Assembly: GCF_019279795.1 (NCBI RefSeq)
Contig: NC_056733.1
Location: 1,998,686,079 to 1,998,750,078 of the forward strand
Direction: 5' to 3'
Source of the DNA: Protopterus annectens
Taxonomy: Eukaryota > Chordata > Ceratodontiformes > Protopteridae
DNA: 64,000 nucleotides
Shown piece after piece: positions 1 through 9,310 of the stretch (position 1 is the first letter of the stretch; every line of letters begins with the position of its first letter). The position numbers and the translations under genes were made by a program. Under the pieces are notes generated by a model. The model saw only the letters and a program-made list of their open reading frames with translations. It was not told where the DNA came from and did no database searches.

Positions 1-1189
1 CTGCCAGAGAGTTGAGTGAGCCTGGTAGGAATTGTTCTAATAGGTGTAGTTGCATGGCAAATGCTGTGTGCCAAAGGGTCATGGCCAGCCTGCATAGAGG
101 GTAGGAGTAACTCCCTCCCTGATTGTTGATGTACCACATCACAGTGGTGTTTTCTGTTTTGAACAGGAGAGACCCTGGAGACAGAAGGGGCTTGAAAGCC
201 ATCAAGGCATGCTGCACAGCCATCATCTCTTTTTGATTGATGTGCAGAGGGACTTGCTGTAGGCTCCATTCGTCTTGAATGCACCGGCCGTCCAGGTGTG
301 CACCCCAAGCGTAGTCCAATGAGTCTGTGGTGAGGATCTGTGCGGCGGGGGGGCATTCCCTTGTTGCGGGAGCATCCTGTTGCCCACCAAAGAAAATCTT
401 TTCTGAGACAAGGAATTATGGGTAGAAGAATTTCCAGGTCTTGCAAATGTTGGCACCAAAGGCTCTTTAGGTACCACTGAAGTTTCCTCATATGCAGTAT
501 GGCATATGGAATGAGTAGTATGTAAGATGCCATGAACCCCAGAGCTTGCAGGATCTTCCTTGCAGTTAGCTGGGGCCTGGTGACTAGTTGAGAGAAGTAG
601 GCTGTCAGGAAAATTTGTTTCTCTAGAGCAAAGTATGCCATCTGGGAAGCTGGGTCCAGACTTGCTCCCAGGAAGATTATTCTTTGGGTGGGCACCTGTT
701 TGGATTTCTTTTTGTTGCTATTGTACCCTAGGGAGGTTAGTAGGGTCTTTACAAAGGCCAGGTGCTTGAGCAGCTTCTCTTGGCTGTCTGCCTGAATAAA
801 GCAGTCGTTTAAGTATGGGTAAATCTGAATATTTGTCTGCAAAAGGCAATGGGCGGAGCAAGACAGTTTGTGAAAACTCTGGGAGTAGTAGATAAGCCAA
901 ACAGAAGTGCAGAGAACACAAATGTTGAGATCCTGCCCTGAAGCAGAGATATTTCCTTCACGATTCCCCGATAGGAATGTGAAGGTAGACCTCTTTTAGC
1001 TCTAGGGTGGCTAGCCAAGCATCCCTGGACAGCATGGGTAGCAGCTGCTGGAGGGTGAGCATTCTGAATTTTGGGATCACCACAAAGGTGTTTAGAATGG
1101 ATAGATCAAGGATGGGGTGGCCAGGTGCCCTCTTTTCTGGGCACCAGTAAAAGTCTGGAGTAGAAACCTTGGCCTATCTGTTCTGCAGG
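1..1189 (-). pseudogene. DIRS family A pol fragment (RT and start of RNase H), copy A0
   Basis: This is a truncated piece of the RT-RNase H region of a DIRS-type retrotransposon. It is collinear at the nucleotide level with the matching parts of A1 (about 2700-3900) and A2. RT sequence occupies roughly 480-1189 and RNase H sequence lies to the left, running off the window edge. The frame is broken into short pieces. At about 805-825 the catalytic motif reads YLND, where A1 and A5 have YLDD, so one metal-binding Asp is lost. The RT stops abruptly at 1189, where A1 begins, but the missing remainder does not reappear on the far side of A1. The junction is therefore not a simple insertion. No function is expected. 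Confidence 0.85.
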
Positions 1190-1285
1190 AAAGTACAGTT
1201 GTGTACACTTACCATAAATGTAGATGCTCAAGTGTATTCACTGTTGCAGTCATCACACTTGGGTTGATTCCCAAAGCTGAAGAAA
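1190..1285. repeat. Collapsed right terminus of A1 (right ITR fused to ICR)
   Basis: The sequence starts as a normal right end (AAAGTACAG, then the GTAGATG segment) and runs to CACTGTTGCAGTC. It then continues directly with the sequence that in A2, A3 and A5 follows the second half of the ICR. The shared stretch around CACTGTTGCAGTC is present in both ITR and ICR in the same orientation. A deletion by recombination between the two copies explains the structure. Confidence 0.75.
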
Positions 1286-1289
1286 AGGG

Positions 1290-2488
1290 TGGAGGCAGTC
1301 AAGATGCCTAGGATGCCCTGCAAGACTGCGATGGCAAAGCCTGCCCTGGATTTGGAGAAGATAGGCAAGTGGTAATGCTTGGTGAAGGTATGAACAGAAG
1401 TCCATGTTGCAGCCTCCAGGATGTCCCTGGTGGGGACCCCTCTAAGAAAAGCTGCAGAGGTGGAGGTTGCCCCTGGTGGAATTCGTCCTGACCCCATTTG
1501 GGGGCGGGTTCCTGTGCTCTTTGTAGCAGAAATGGATGCAGTGTGCTATCCATTTGGAGACTGTTTGGATATGGCCTTGCCCTCTGCCAGTGTTGCGAAG
1601 CTGATTAGCAACTGTTCAATTTTTCTAAAATATTTAGTCCTATCCAGATACAATCTGAGCTGTCTGTGCACATCTAGACAGTACAGAATCCTTCCCCCCT
1701 TGTTTTGTGGGTTAGGGAAAAAGGTGGGCAAATGAATGGATTGGTTGAGAGCCACATTGGACATCACTTTAGGCATGAAGGAGTAGTTAGTCCTGAGGGA
1801 GACCCTGTCAGCATGGAAAATGAAGAAGGGCTCTACAGCCATAAGTGCTTGTAGCTCTGAAACTCTTCTAGCTGAAGTGATGGCCAGAAGCAAGGCTGTT
1901 TTCCAAGAGAGGAATTTTAACTCTGCTGAAGCTGCAGGCTCAAAGGGGGATAGGGTGAGCTTTTCCGGCACAATGTTAAGGTCCCAAGCTGGGGCAGGAG
2001 CTCTTCTGGGTGGCCTTAAGTTGTTAGCCCCACAGAGAAACTGTTTGATGAGAGAGTGTGAGAACAGGTGTGTCTCTCGTGCTGTAATGAGCAGAGATGG
2101 CAGAGGCATGAATTTTAATAGAAGAGAAGGATAGACCCCTCTGTAGTAGGTCTGCTAGGTAATCCAGGATGAGAGATAGGGATGGCTGTGATGTTTCGGC
2201 TCCTTTAGCCTGGATCCAGGTGCAAATCCTTTCCCACTTGTCAACATAGGATTTTCTAGGGCTGGGGTGTCTGGCCTCGCATATAACATCTAGGTCTTGT
2301 TTGCTTAGGCTGGCAGCTTGAGGAGAGGTCAGGGAATAAGCCAGGCTACCAGGTTCAGGGTCTGCAATTGTGCATGCATCAATTCTCCATTCTTCTGGGT
2401 CAGGAATCTGAGATAGGTGCCATAGTGGCAAGGGTGACATGCTGCGCAGCAGTGGGTACCAGTGCTGGGGTGGCCAAGTCTGGGGCAA
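1290..2488 (-). pseudogene. Tyrosine recombinase (YR) pseudogene of A1
   Basis: The YR would integrate the circular DNA copy of the element. The longest segment, 1546-2109, carries the core-binding domain end and the first catalytic Arg in the block RRVSELQAL. The C-terminal block at 1228-1497 has HTFTKHYHLP, which contains the catalytic Tyr. The N-terminal part is at 2024-2488, in another frame. At least two frameshifts separate these pieces and the HxxR block is garbled. The 5' portion overlaps the end of the RT-RNase H region, as in the other copies. Family assignment is secure from the R...Y spacing and similarity to A4 and A5; activity is ruled out by the breaks. Confidence 0.85.
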
Positions 2489-4045
2489 TCAGGACTGAGC
2501 AGTACCCTTGAAATGAGTGATAGAGGGGGAAATGCATAGATAGAGAGGTTTACCCATTGAAAGGATATAGCATCCACTTTCCAGGCCTTGCTGTGAGGTT
2601 CCCTGGTGCAGAATTTGCTGAACTGATGATTGGGGTGAGAGGCAGAGAGGTCCCACCTTCGGGGTGTCCCATTTCTGGGTTACAAGGTTGAAGGTTTTGT
2701 GGTCTAGATGCCACTCGTGTGGGTATAGTAGGTTTCTGCTTAAATTGTCTGCCAAAGAGTTTAGGGAGCCTGGCAGGAATTGTGCTAGCCGGTGTATCTG
2801 CATGGCTGAGGCAGTATGCCAAAGGGTCATGGCGAGCCTGCAGAGAGGATAAGAGCGAGTCCCTCCCCAGCTTGTTGATATACCACATCACTGTGGTGTT
2901 GTCTGTTTTGATCAGTAGAGGTCCCGGGGAAAGTAGGGGTCTGAAAGCTGTCAGGACGTGCTCAACAGCCAGCATCTCTTTTTGGTTGATGTGCAGATGT
3001 ATTTGATTTGGGCTCCAATGGCCCTGAATGCACCTGCCGTCCAGGTGTGCAGCCCAGGTATAGTTTGATACGTCTGTGAGAAGGGAAGCCCCTTGTTGTG
3101 GCTGCATGTTGCTGGCCACCAAAGAACATCTTTCCTTAGACAGGGTATCATAGGTATGATAGTTTCAAGGTGTTGAGAGTGTTGACACCAATGTTTTTTT
3201 ACGTACCATTGTAGTTTCCTCATATGCAGTCTGGCATACGGAATGAGTAAAATGCAGAAGGCCATGAACTCTAAAACTTGCAGGATTTTCCTTGCGGATA
3301 ACTGGGTTATGGTGGCTAGTTGAGAGAAGTAGTCTGTCAGGTAGACTTGTTTTCCTGGAGTAAGGAATGCCATCTGGGATGCTATGTCCAGGCTTGCTCC
3401 CAGGAATACAATTTTTTGTGTGGGGACTAGTTTTGACTTCTTTTCGTTGATAGTGTACCCCAGAGAGGTCAGTAGGTCCTTTACAAAGATCAAGTGCTGT
3501 AACAGCTTTTCCTGTCTGCCTTAATCAGGCAGTCATCTAAGTAGGGGTAAATCTGAATATTTCTTTGTCTGCAAAAAGCAATGGCTGGAGCCAGGCATTT
3601 TGTGAAAACAGCCAAAGGGAAGCTCAGAGAACTGAAAGTGATGAGATCCTGCCCTGAAACGTAAATATTTCCAGCAAGATTTCCTGACTGGGATGTGTAG
3701 GTAGGCCTCTTAGGTCTAGAGTGGCTAACCAAGCATCCTTGGAAAGCAGAGGAAGAAGCTGCTGGAGGGTTAGCATTTTGAATTTTGGTATCACGAGAAA
3801 GGTGTTTAGAATGGATAGATCGTGGATTGGACGCCAGGTGCCCTCTTTTCTGGGTACCAAGAAGAGTCTGGAATAGACACCTTGGCCTATCTGGTCTGCA
3901 GGAACATGCTGTATGGCCCTCATGGAGAGCAGGGAAAGGACTTGCTTTTTGGCCTCTGCCCACTGGTTTGGGGGAAGATCTAGGAACGCTTTTGGGGTTG
4001 GCAGTGTGCGGAAATAAAATGTGTATCCCTGGGACACTATGGTGA
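2330..4045 (-). pseudogene. RT-RNase H pseudogene of A1
   Basis: The RT N-terminal part and fingers are at 3624-4037 (LVPRKEGTWRPIHDL; motif A begins ATLDL and is then frameshifted). The catalytic motif YLDD lies near 3525-3545. The connection and thumb are at 2951-3493. RNase H is at 2550-3122, with its Asp-Glu-Asp residues visible in LLTDVSNYTW, NQKEMLAVE and IKTDNTTVMWYIN. A conserved C-terminal tail follows at 2329-2577. Several frameshifts split the gene. In intact relatives this polyprotein copies element RNA into DNA. The neighbouring YR frame overlaps its end on the same strand. Confidence 0.87.
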
Positions 4046-6225
4046 GGACCCGTTGGTCGTTGGTAATATAGGCTCAGTTGTTTGCATGGAAGGAGAGTTT
4101 TCTTCCTAGGGGCACAAGCAGGTGGGCAGAGGTAAGGGGTGGAGGTGTAAAGTCATTGTGAATTCTTACCATAAGGGGGTGGCTTAGCACTCCCTGTTTT
4201 TGAAGAGGAGGAACTCCATTGCTTAGATCTCGGCATTCCCTGACATTCCTGTCTGAGGGGGGGGGGGGTCTGCTTCCCCTGGGTTTGGGCTGAGCTGACC
4301 TGGAGGGGGCCAGAAAGGACCAGTGCTTGGAGGGGCAATGCCTAATGAACCTCAGAGACTGGACCTGTAGCTCTGCATAGATTTAGCTTTTTCTTCAATC
4401 TTTTTTAAGACCTCTTCTGCCTTGGTGCCAAACTGTCTTTGTTTAATGATGCATCCAATAATTTTGATTTGACATGGTCTGGCAAGGTCTGCTCCTCATT
4501 ACAGCCGCGTGCTCCTCCAGGCGTCTTCTGCAGTTAACTCCTGCTGCTCCTCTAGGTGTCCAATACCGATTGTTCATATTTGCATCAATAATTCCAAAAC
4601 CATGTTACTTACAAGGTACCAGGATATTTTGTCTTGAAGCATATGTGATGGCAAACACAACTGTATTGATATTTGACTTCTCTCACTGAGTATTTTCTAG
4701 AACTGTAAGGTGATAACTTCATTTTTTAAAGGCTTAAGCCATGCCCACTGGGACTTGAAGGCACACACTCAAAAGAGCTGTACTGGAGGGAATGAGTTAA
4801 GCCAAGCATGCCTTCAAAGGACAGAACCAGTGATTGCGTCCCTGCAAGATGCTTCTAGGGCGTCAAAGCCACATTGCAAGGTTTGCTTAGTAACTTGGCT
4901 TGCAGAAGACAATCTCTTGCTGCTGATATTTCAGCATGTGAACTGACAATTTAGTGCTCGAATAGCAAGAGTTGCAGAGGTGTATACTTTTTTTTACTCC
5001 ATCTGTCTAAAGCTCGGGAATCCCTGTCTGAGGGAGTGGGATTCTTAGCTGAAGTTGCTTTAATTCCTTTAGGTCCTTGGGAGATTACCTCTGGGTCAGC
5101 AGTAGGATTTTTGAAAAGGAATTTGAGAGAGTCAGGGACTCTTTAGTACCTGTTAGGTTTCCTGGGAGCAGGAGGAAGGGTGTCAGGAGTCGAACTGGAT
5201 TCCATAAAATCATCGTCCACAACATCCAGGACAGGAGGAATGGCTAAAGGTCTGTGCTGTGGTAAATCTAAGAATTCCCCGAGTCTCTTTTTTGACTGAG
5301 GATAGTCCTGACATTCCCATTGGAAATGCTCCCTTAAAGTATGTAGGGTTTCACCAAATGAAAAATCCTCAGGGGGAGAGGCAGAAGGAATGTATTCCTC
5401 TGCATCAGAATCCTCGTAAGCAGAGAAGGGTTGCATGCCTTCATAATCAGAAACCTCAGTGTCATCGGACTCCTGTTCAGGTAAAACTACTGGGACAAGT
5501 CTCTCTATTTTGGAAAGGGAAGCCTGGCTTTCCCTAATAAGCATAAAGTCTTCCGCCATTTTAAGCATTGGAGATTGAGGCATGAAAGCAAGTGCCGGAG
5601 CTTGGGTCGTTTTTTTTTAGGCGTAGTTCATATCCTGGGCCTTAGAAACTCGGTAGTTTTAGAAAGAACTGAAGGCGTGAAAGTAGTAGTCTGTTTGTGG
5701 CGAGTATCGGTAGTGCGAAGAACTTTCGCGGAAGCCAGTGCCTGCTCAGCGGCTCCGGACCCATCCAAGGTAGAGACATCCTCAGGATCCTTAGTCGAAG
5801 AGGCTTGCGGTATACCAGACTCCGAACGGGTCTTGGTAGCGGCCTGCGAATCCACAGAAGCAGGCATCAGGGGCTGTGAAAGCACCTCAATGAGGGCCAG
5901 AGAACTAACTACTAAGCTTGACAGCAGTGTCATCGGAAGTTTTGGACTTGTGCGGTCTGCATCTGTCTTTATCCTTAAGTTTTTTCAGAAGATCGGTAGT
6001 CGGATGGCTTAGTGAAGCCATATCGGAATAAGAGGACTGAGAGCGAAAATATTTAGTTACAATAACGGCCTGATGACGTATAGTTCTGGTGTTGAGCAAA
6101 GCACAAAAGCAACAGCGCGGGACGTCGTGGTCTGGGCCTAAACAAGTAACGCAGTAAGAGTGGAAGTCTCGGTGTGGTATTTGTTTTCCACAGGCAAGAC
6201 AATTATTAACTTTTTCTCACATCGG
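4046..6225 (-). pseudogene. gag-like ORF1 pseudogene of A1
   Basis: The order is the same as in A2 gag. An N-terminal CxxC zinc module lies near 6080-6225, where the start codon is followed at once by TGA in place of the Ser codon of other copies. A Ser/Pro/acidic middle spans 5143-5933. The conserved C-terminal block found in all family A copies (near the HAWLK segment of A2) is near 4400-4830. A 300-bp foreign segment splits the C-terminal block. A G-run at 4258-4268 sits near the gag-RT junction. DIRS ORF1 proteins are presumed nucleic-acid-binding structural proteins; that role is from family knowledge. Confidence 0.8.
4494..4793. other. About 300-bp insert of unknown origin in A1 gag
   Basis: A1 matches A2, A3 and A5 gag on both sides (left side ends near GGTCTGCTCCT, right side resumes with TTAAGCCAAGCATGCC), but the material between has no counterpart in the other copies. 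I see no terminal inverted repeat, tRNA-like head, poly-A tail or clear target duplication. No other copy of this segment is visible in the window. Confidence 0.6.
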
Positions 6226-6356
6226 TTAGTGCAAGAAAAAAGGATCCCCAATGGGGTACTTAGCTTTAAAAGACTTCAACTTCAATTCAGTAGACGAAAA
6301 CTCAGGTAGCAGCCGACCGGCACTCATGCGAACTGCTTCTGCTTCGGGCTCCACGA

Positions 6357-6541
6357 CAAAAAAGACTGGTGTAATGGCGTTGGCTGCCTTACGTTATACT
6401 ACTTGACGACCTGACATCAGTCCTCAAGCGACAGCAACCGACAAAGAAATACTAAGTCTCTGGTATTCCGGCCGGCTGACGGCTACCCTGGCAGGGATAA
6501 CCCAAATGTGATGATTGCAACAGTGAAACACGAAGAACATC
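6357..6541. repeat. Left inverted terminal repeat of A1
   Basis: It matches the left ITRs of A2, A3, A4 and A5 and is the inverted counterpart of the right ITR seen at 7723-7940 in A2. It ends with CAGTGAAACACGAAGAACAT. A GACCTGACATCA segment near 6410 corresponds to the CRE-like site of the other copies, with changes. Confidence 0.8.
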
Positions 6542-7015
6542 TTTGACTTCCTGACATACTGATTCAGATTGTTTTGATCCAGAATTGGTCACTGGTCCGT
6601 TTTTTTTTTTTGGCACCAAAAAGCGGGAGTAACTTCAGAATCCTATTTATTCAGCTGGGACGTGCTGGATAAAACTTTTGCAGCAGCTTTTGAGAATAGA
6701 TTGCATACTCCAACTGACTGGATGGAATGTTGGGGAGTTTCCTCCCTGGTCCCAGAGGTGGAAATGAAAAGGGAATGCAATAACCTCTGGATATTCTATT
6801 TAGTACCCAAGCGGTATTTGTAAGATCTGTCCAGGCATCTAGGTGCAGGGACAAACTAACCCCGACTGCCTCCAAAGATGGACAATCAGGCAGCCCTTAA
6901 GAAGTGCTGATATGGCCCAGAGAAGGAGTCGCTGAAGCCCTGGTTTTCTGGACCCCCTCTGGCTTCTGGGGCGATGCCTACCACTGAAAACTCCCAGTCT
7001 GCCTCTGGAGAAATA
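6541..7015 (-). pseudogene. DIRS family B fragment (RT N-terminal region and gag-RT junction)
   Basis: It is similar to the RT start of B1 (near 33030-33500), B2 (52500-52930) and B3. The frame at 6651-6875 gives a segment with LNRISRGYCIP and LGPGRKLPNIPSS, aligning with ISRGHKIP and NLPDVPP in B3. A run of T at 6600-6612 precedes the conserved GGCACCAAAAA. It is cut on the left by A1 and on the right by C1. No catalytic motif remains. Confidence 0.75.
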
Positions 7016-7240
7016 AAAAGTTGTGCAAAATCTTACCAAAACCACATATGTCCTTCTCTTCCTTGCTGCAGTATTCTTTACTTGAGATATCCTTGCCAGA
7101 AGGCATCTGATATCGGCCAGCATACAAAAGTCTTTTGCCACTATATGGTATGTTCTAAGTCTGACCTCGGCTGCACTCAGACGTACGCCATAAAATGGAA
7201 GTAGGCACGCACCATCCTCAGAACTGAATGCACCAGGAGG
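7016..7240. repeat. Right inverted terminal repeat of C1
   Basis: The segment beginning GTTGTGCAAAATCTTACC, with GCTGCAGTATTCTTTACTT further in, is matched in inverted form by the left end near 16700-16752 (GTAGAATACTGCAACACTGG) and by the ICR. It has diverged substantially, so the inner limit is approximate. Confidence 0.65.
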
Positions 7241-7289
7241 AAAGCCAGACAAAGGATACGAGTGGTCAATACAACCAGGAAAGACAAGA

Positions 7290-7440
7290 GACCAATGGAG
7301 AAGGCAGGAGGGATAGAATACTGCAGCAGTGAAGAGGAGGACCATCTCTGGTTATGGTAAGAATTTACACAACTTTTCTATGTCCTTATATTCACTTGGA
7401 GTATTCTTTACTTGAGGAAGAATACCACAGGGGAAGAGGA
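7290..7440. repeat. Internal complementary region of C1
   Basis: The first half (AGAATACTGCAGCAGTG to GGTAAGAATTTACACAAC) is the inverted copy of the right outer end at 7016-7070. The second half (CTATGTCCTTATATTCACTTGG to TATTCTTTACTTGAGG) is an inverted match to the left outer end at 16720-16752. The join falls near 7370. Confidence 0.68.
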
Positions 7441-7454
7441 AGGAGCAGAGAAAC

Positions 7455-7722
7455 TCTCTATAAAGTCAAGTAAAATGACTTTGGCAGAACTGGTTCTAGA
7501 TCTGGAGATAGCATCCAGCTTGTAATGTTTGCTAAAGGTAAGACTAGTAGACCAGGTGGATGCTTCCAAGATTGCACTTTGATGAAATCACAGCTCTAGT
7601 AGAATACTGACAGGTGCATCAGGATCCTTTCCATTGTGAGTGTAGCAAAAGGAGAAAGTTTTAGAAATCCAAGAAGTAATGGTCTGCTTGTATGCAGGGA
7701 AAACCCAGAGCCCTAGGGTAAA
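7455..7722 (-). pseudogene. YR C-terminal fragment of C1
   Basis: It is collinear with the C-terminal third of the family A YR (compare A2 8270-8540). The readable frame 7588-7788 contains ITSWISKTFSFCYTHNGK, matching the ISKWIGHC..FCY block of family A. The fragment is cut at 7722 by insertion of A2. The catalytic Tyr region lies near 7540 but has no clean frame. Confidence 0.65.
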
Positions 7723-7940
7723 AAAGTACAGTTGTGTACACTTACCATAAATGTAGATGTTCGAGTTTGTATTCACTGTCGCAGTCATTACATTTGGGTT
7801 ATCTGCTTGCAGTAGCCCTCAATGGCCTGATTAACAAAGTCTTGGGTCCTGCATCGGTTGCTGTCCCTTCTTCCGTGACGTCAGGTCATTGGGGCTTAAA
7901 AAACATGTAGCCGATGCCATTACAGCAGTTTTTCTTGCCC
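7723..7940. repeat. Right inverted terminal repeat of A2
   Basis: After an outer segment of about 40 bp unique to the right end, it matches in inverted orientation the left ITR at 13393-13562, through the TTTTTCTTGCC segment. It carries TGACGTCA at 7876-7883. Confidence 0.88.
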
Positions 7941-8094
7941 CAGATGTCAGGTGCCCCCCTAATGGGAAGCAATTAAAACTACAAATACAAGGATATACCT
8001 CCAACAAAAAAGCAAATACACCAAAAAGCTTTTTGAGCATAATAAGGGAGAGTAGAGGTATAGCCAAAAGAAATTAGGGAGCTGGAGGGAGCGT

Positions 8095-8205
8095 AACCAG
8101 GACTGCAACAATGAATACACTCGAACATCTACATTTATGGTAAGTGTACACAACTGTACTATGTTCTTCGTGTTTCACTGTTGCAGTCATTACATTTGGG
8201 TAGAT
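8095..8205. repeat. Internal complementary region of A2
   Basis: The first half, ending CACAACTGTAC at 8159, is the inverted copy of the right outer end at 7726. The second half, starting ATGTTCTTCGTG, is the inverted copy of the left outer end at 13570. The ICR therefore equals the joined ends of a circle. In the DIRS replication model it templates completion of the ends. Confidence 0.9.
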
Positions 8206-8233
8206 TCCCAAAGCTAAGGTTGGGAGGAGGAAT

Positions 8234-9310
8234 TTAAATAGAATTAGGACCAGCTATAAGGCCCTGCAAGATTGCAGTGGCAAAGCCAGCTCTGGATTTA
8301 GAGAAAATTGGCAAATGATAATGCTTGGTGAAAGTATGTACAGAACTCCAGGTAGCTGCTTCTAGGATGTCACTTGTAGGGACGCCCGAGAAAGGCTGTA
8401 GTGGTAGATGCAGCCCTGATTGAATGGGGTCTGATGCCCTGTGGGATAGGTTTTCCATGTTGCTTATAGCAGAAATTAATGCAATGGCCTATCCATTTTG
8501 AAATTGTTTGCTTTGAAATAGCTTTCCCTTCTGTCCTTGCAGCAAATGTCACCAGCAGTTCAGATTTCCTTTGAGGTTTAGTCCTATCCAAGTAGAATCT
8601 AAGTTGTCTGTGCACATCTAAGGAGTGCAGTATCCATTCCCCTTTGTTCTGTGAGTTAGGAAAAAAGGTAGGCAAATGAATGGACTGATTAAGAGCCACA
8701 CTGGATACCACCTTGGGCATGAAGGAGGGACTGGTTCTGAGGGACACCCTGTCCGCATGAGAGATGATAAAAGGCTCCACTGCCATAAGGGCCTGTAATT
8801 CAGATACCCTTCTTGGAGAAGTGATTGCTAAAAGGAAAGCTGTTTTCCAGAAAAGGAATATTAAATCTGCAGTAGAACCTGGCTCAAAAGGAGGAAGAGT
8901 GAGTTTCTCCAAGACAATGTTAAGGCCCCAGGCTGGAGTTGGAGCTCTCCTGGGTGGCCTTAAATTTTGGTCCCTCTGAGGAAATGCTTGAGCAGAGGGT
9001 GAGAGAAGAGGGGAGGGCTCTGTGCTATAATGAGCTGAAATGGCTGAGGCGTGAATTTTGATGGAGGAAAAGGACAAGCCCTTATGAAGCATCTGACAAG
9101 TACTGCAGAATCTGAGGTAAAGTGGGCACTGCTGTGTTTATCTCTTGAGATTGGTTCCAGGCACAAAATCTTTTCCATTTTGCAGCATAAGATTTTCTAG
9201 TATTAGGCCTCCTTGCCTCTAAAATAATATCCATCACTGATTTACTGAAGGATGATAAAGGAGAGAGTAGCTAATTAGCCAGGCTGCTAGGTTCAGGGTT
9301 TGAAGCGGAG
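8234..9310 (-). pseudogene. Tyrosine recombinase pseudogene of A2
   Basis: Most of the enzyme is in one frame, 8370-9092 (240 codons). It contains RRVSELQAL with the catalytic Arg and the HxxR block (RPHSIR), followed by a frameshift. The C-terminal frame at 8234-8458 has ATWSSVHTFTKHYHLP with the catalytic Tyr. A local double frameshift near 8985-9010 garbles about ten residues. The product would recombine the circular element DNA into target DNA, leaving no long duplication. The upstream part overlaps the RT-RNase H frame. Confidence 0.88.

Larger units (their letters stand above)
1190..6541 (-). mobile_element. DIRS retrotransposon family A, copy A1 (lacks most of right ITR and ICR)
   Basis: Element boundaries come from comparison with A2, A3 and A5: the right end begins AAAGTACAG and the left end finishes CGAAGAACAT. 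Gene order on the minus strand is gag, RT, RNase H, YR. The right ITR and ICR, about 430 bp in A2, are collapsed to about 90 bp here. The left ITR is present. A 300-bp insert interrupts gag. All three genes have stops or frameshifts. Left flank is family A RT and right flank is family B RT, so its surroundings have been rearranged. Confidence 0.88.

Noticed and set aside
5575-6012. Plus-strand frame of 145 codons
   Set aside because: Antisense to A1 gag; no motif.
7723-8160. About 440-bp unit with inverted ends, recurring at 21869, 22623 and 46358, resembling a MITE
   Set aside because: Each lies next to a YR gene in the same orientation, and its two inverted halves are the right ITR and the ICR of a DIRS element. 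It is a part of the element, not an independent transposon.
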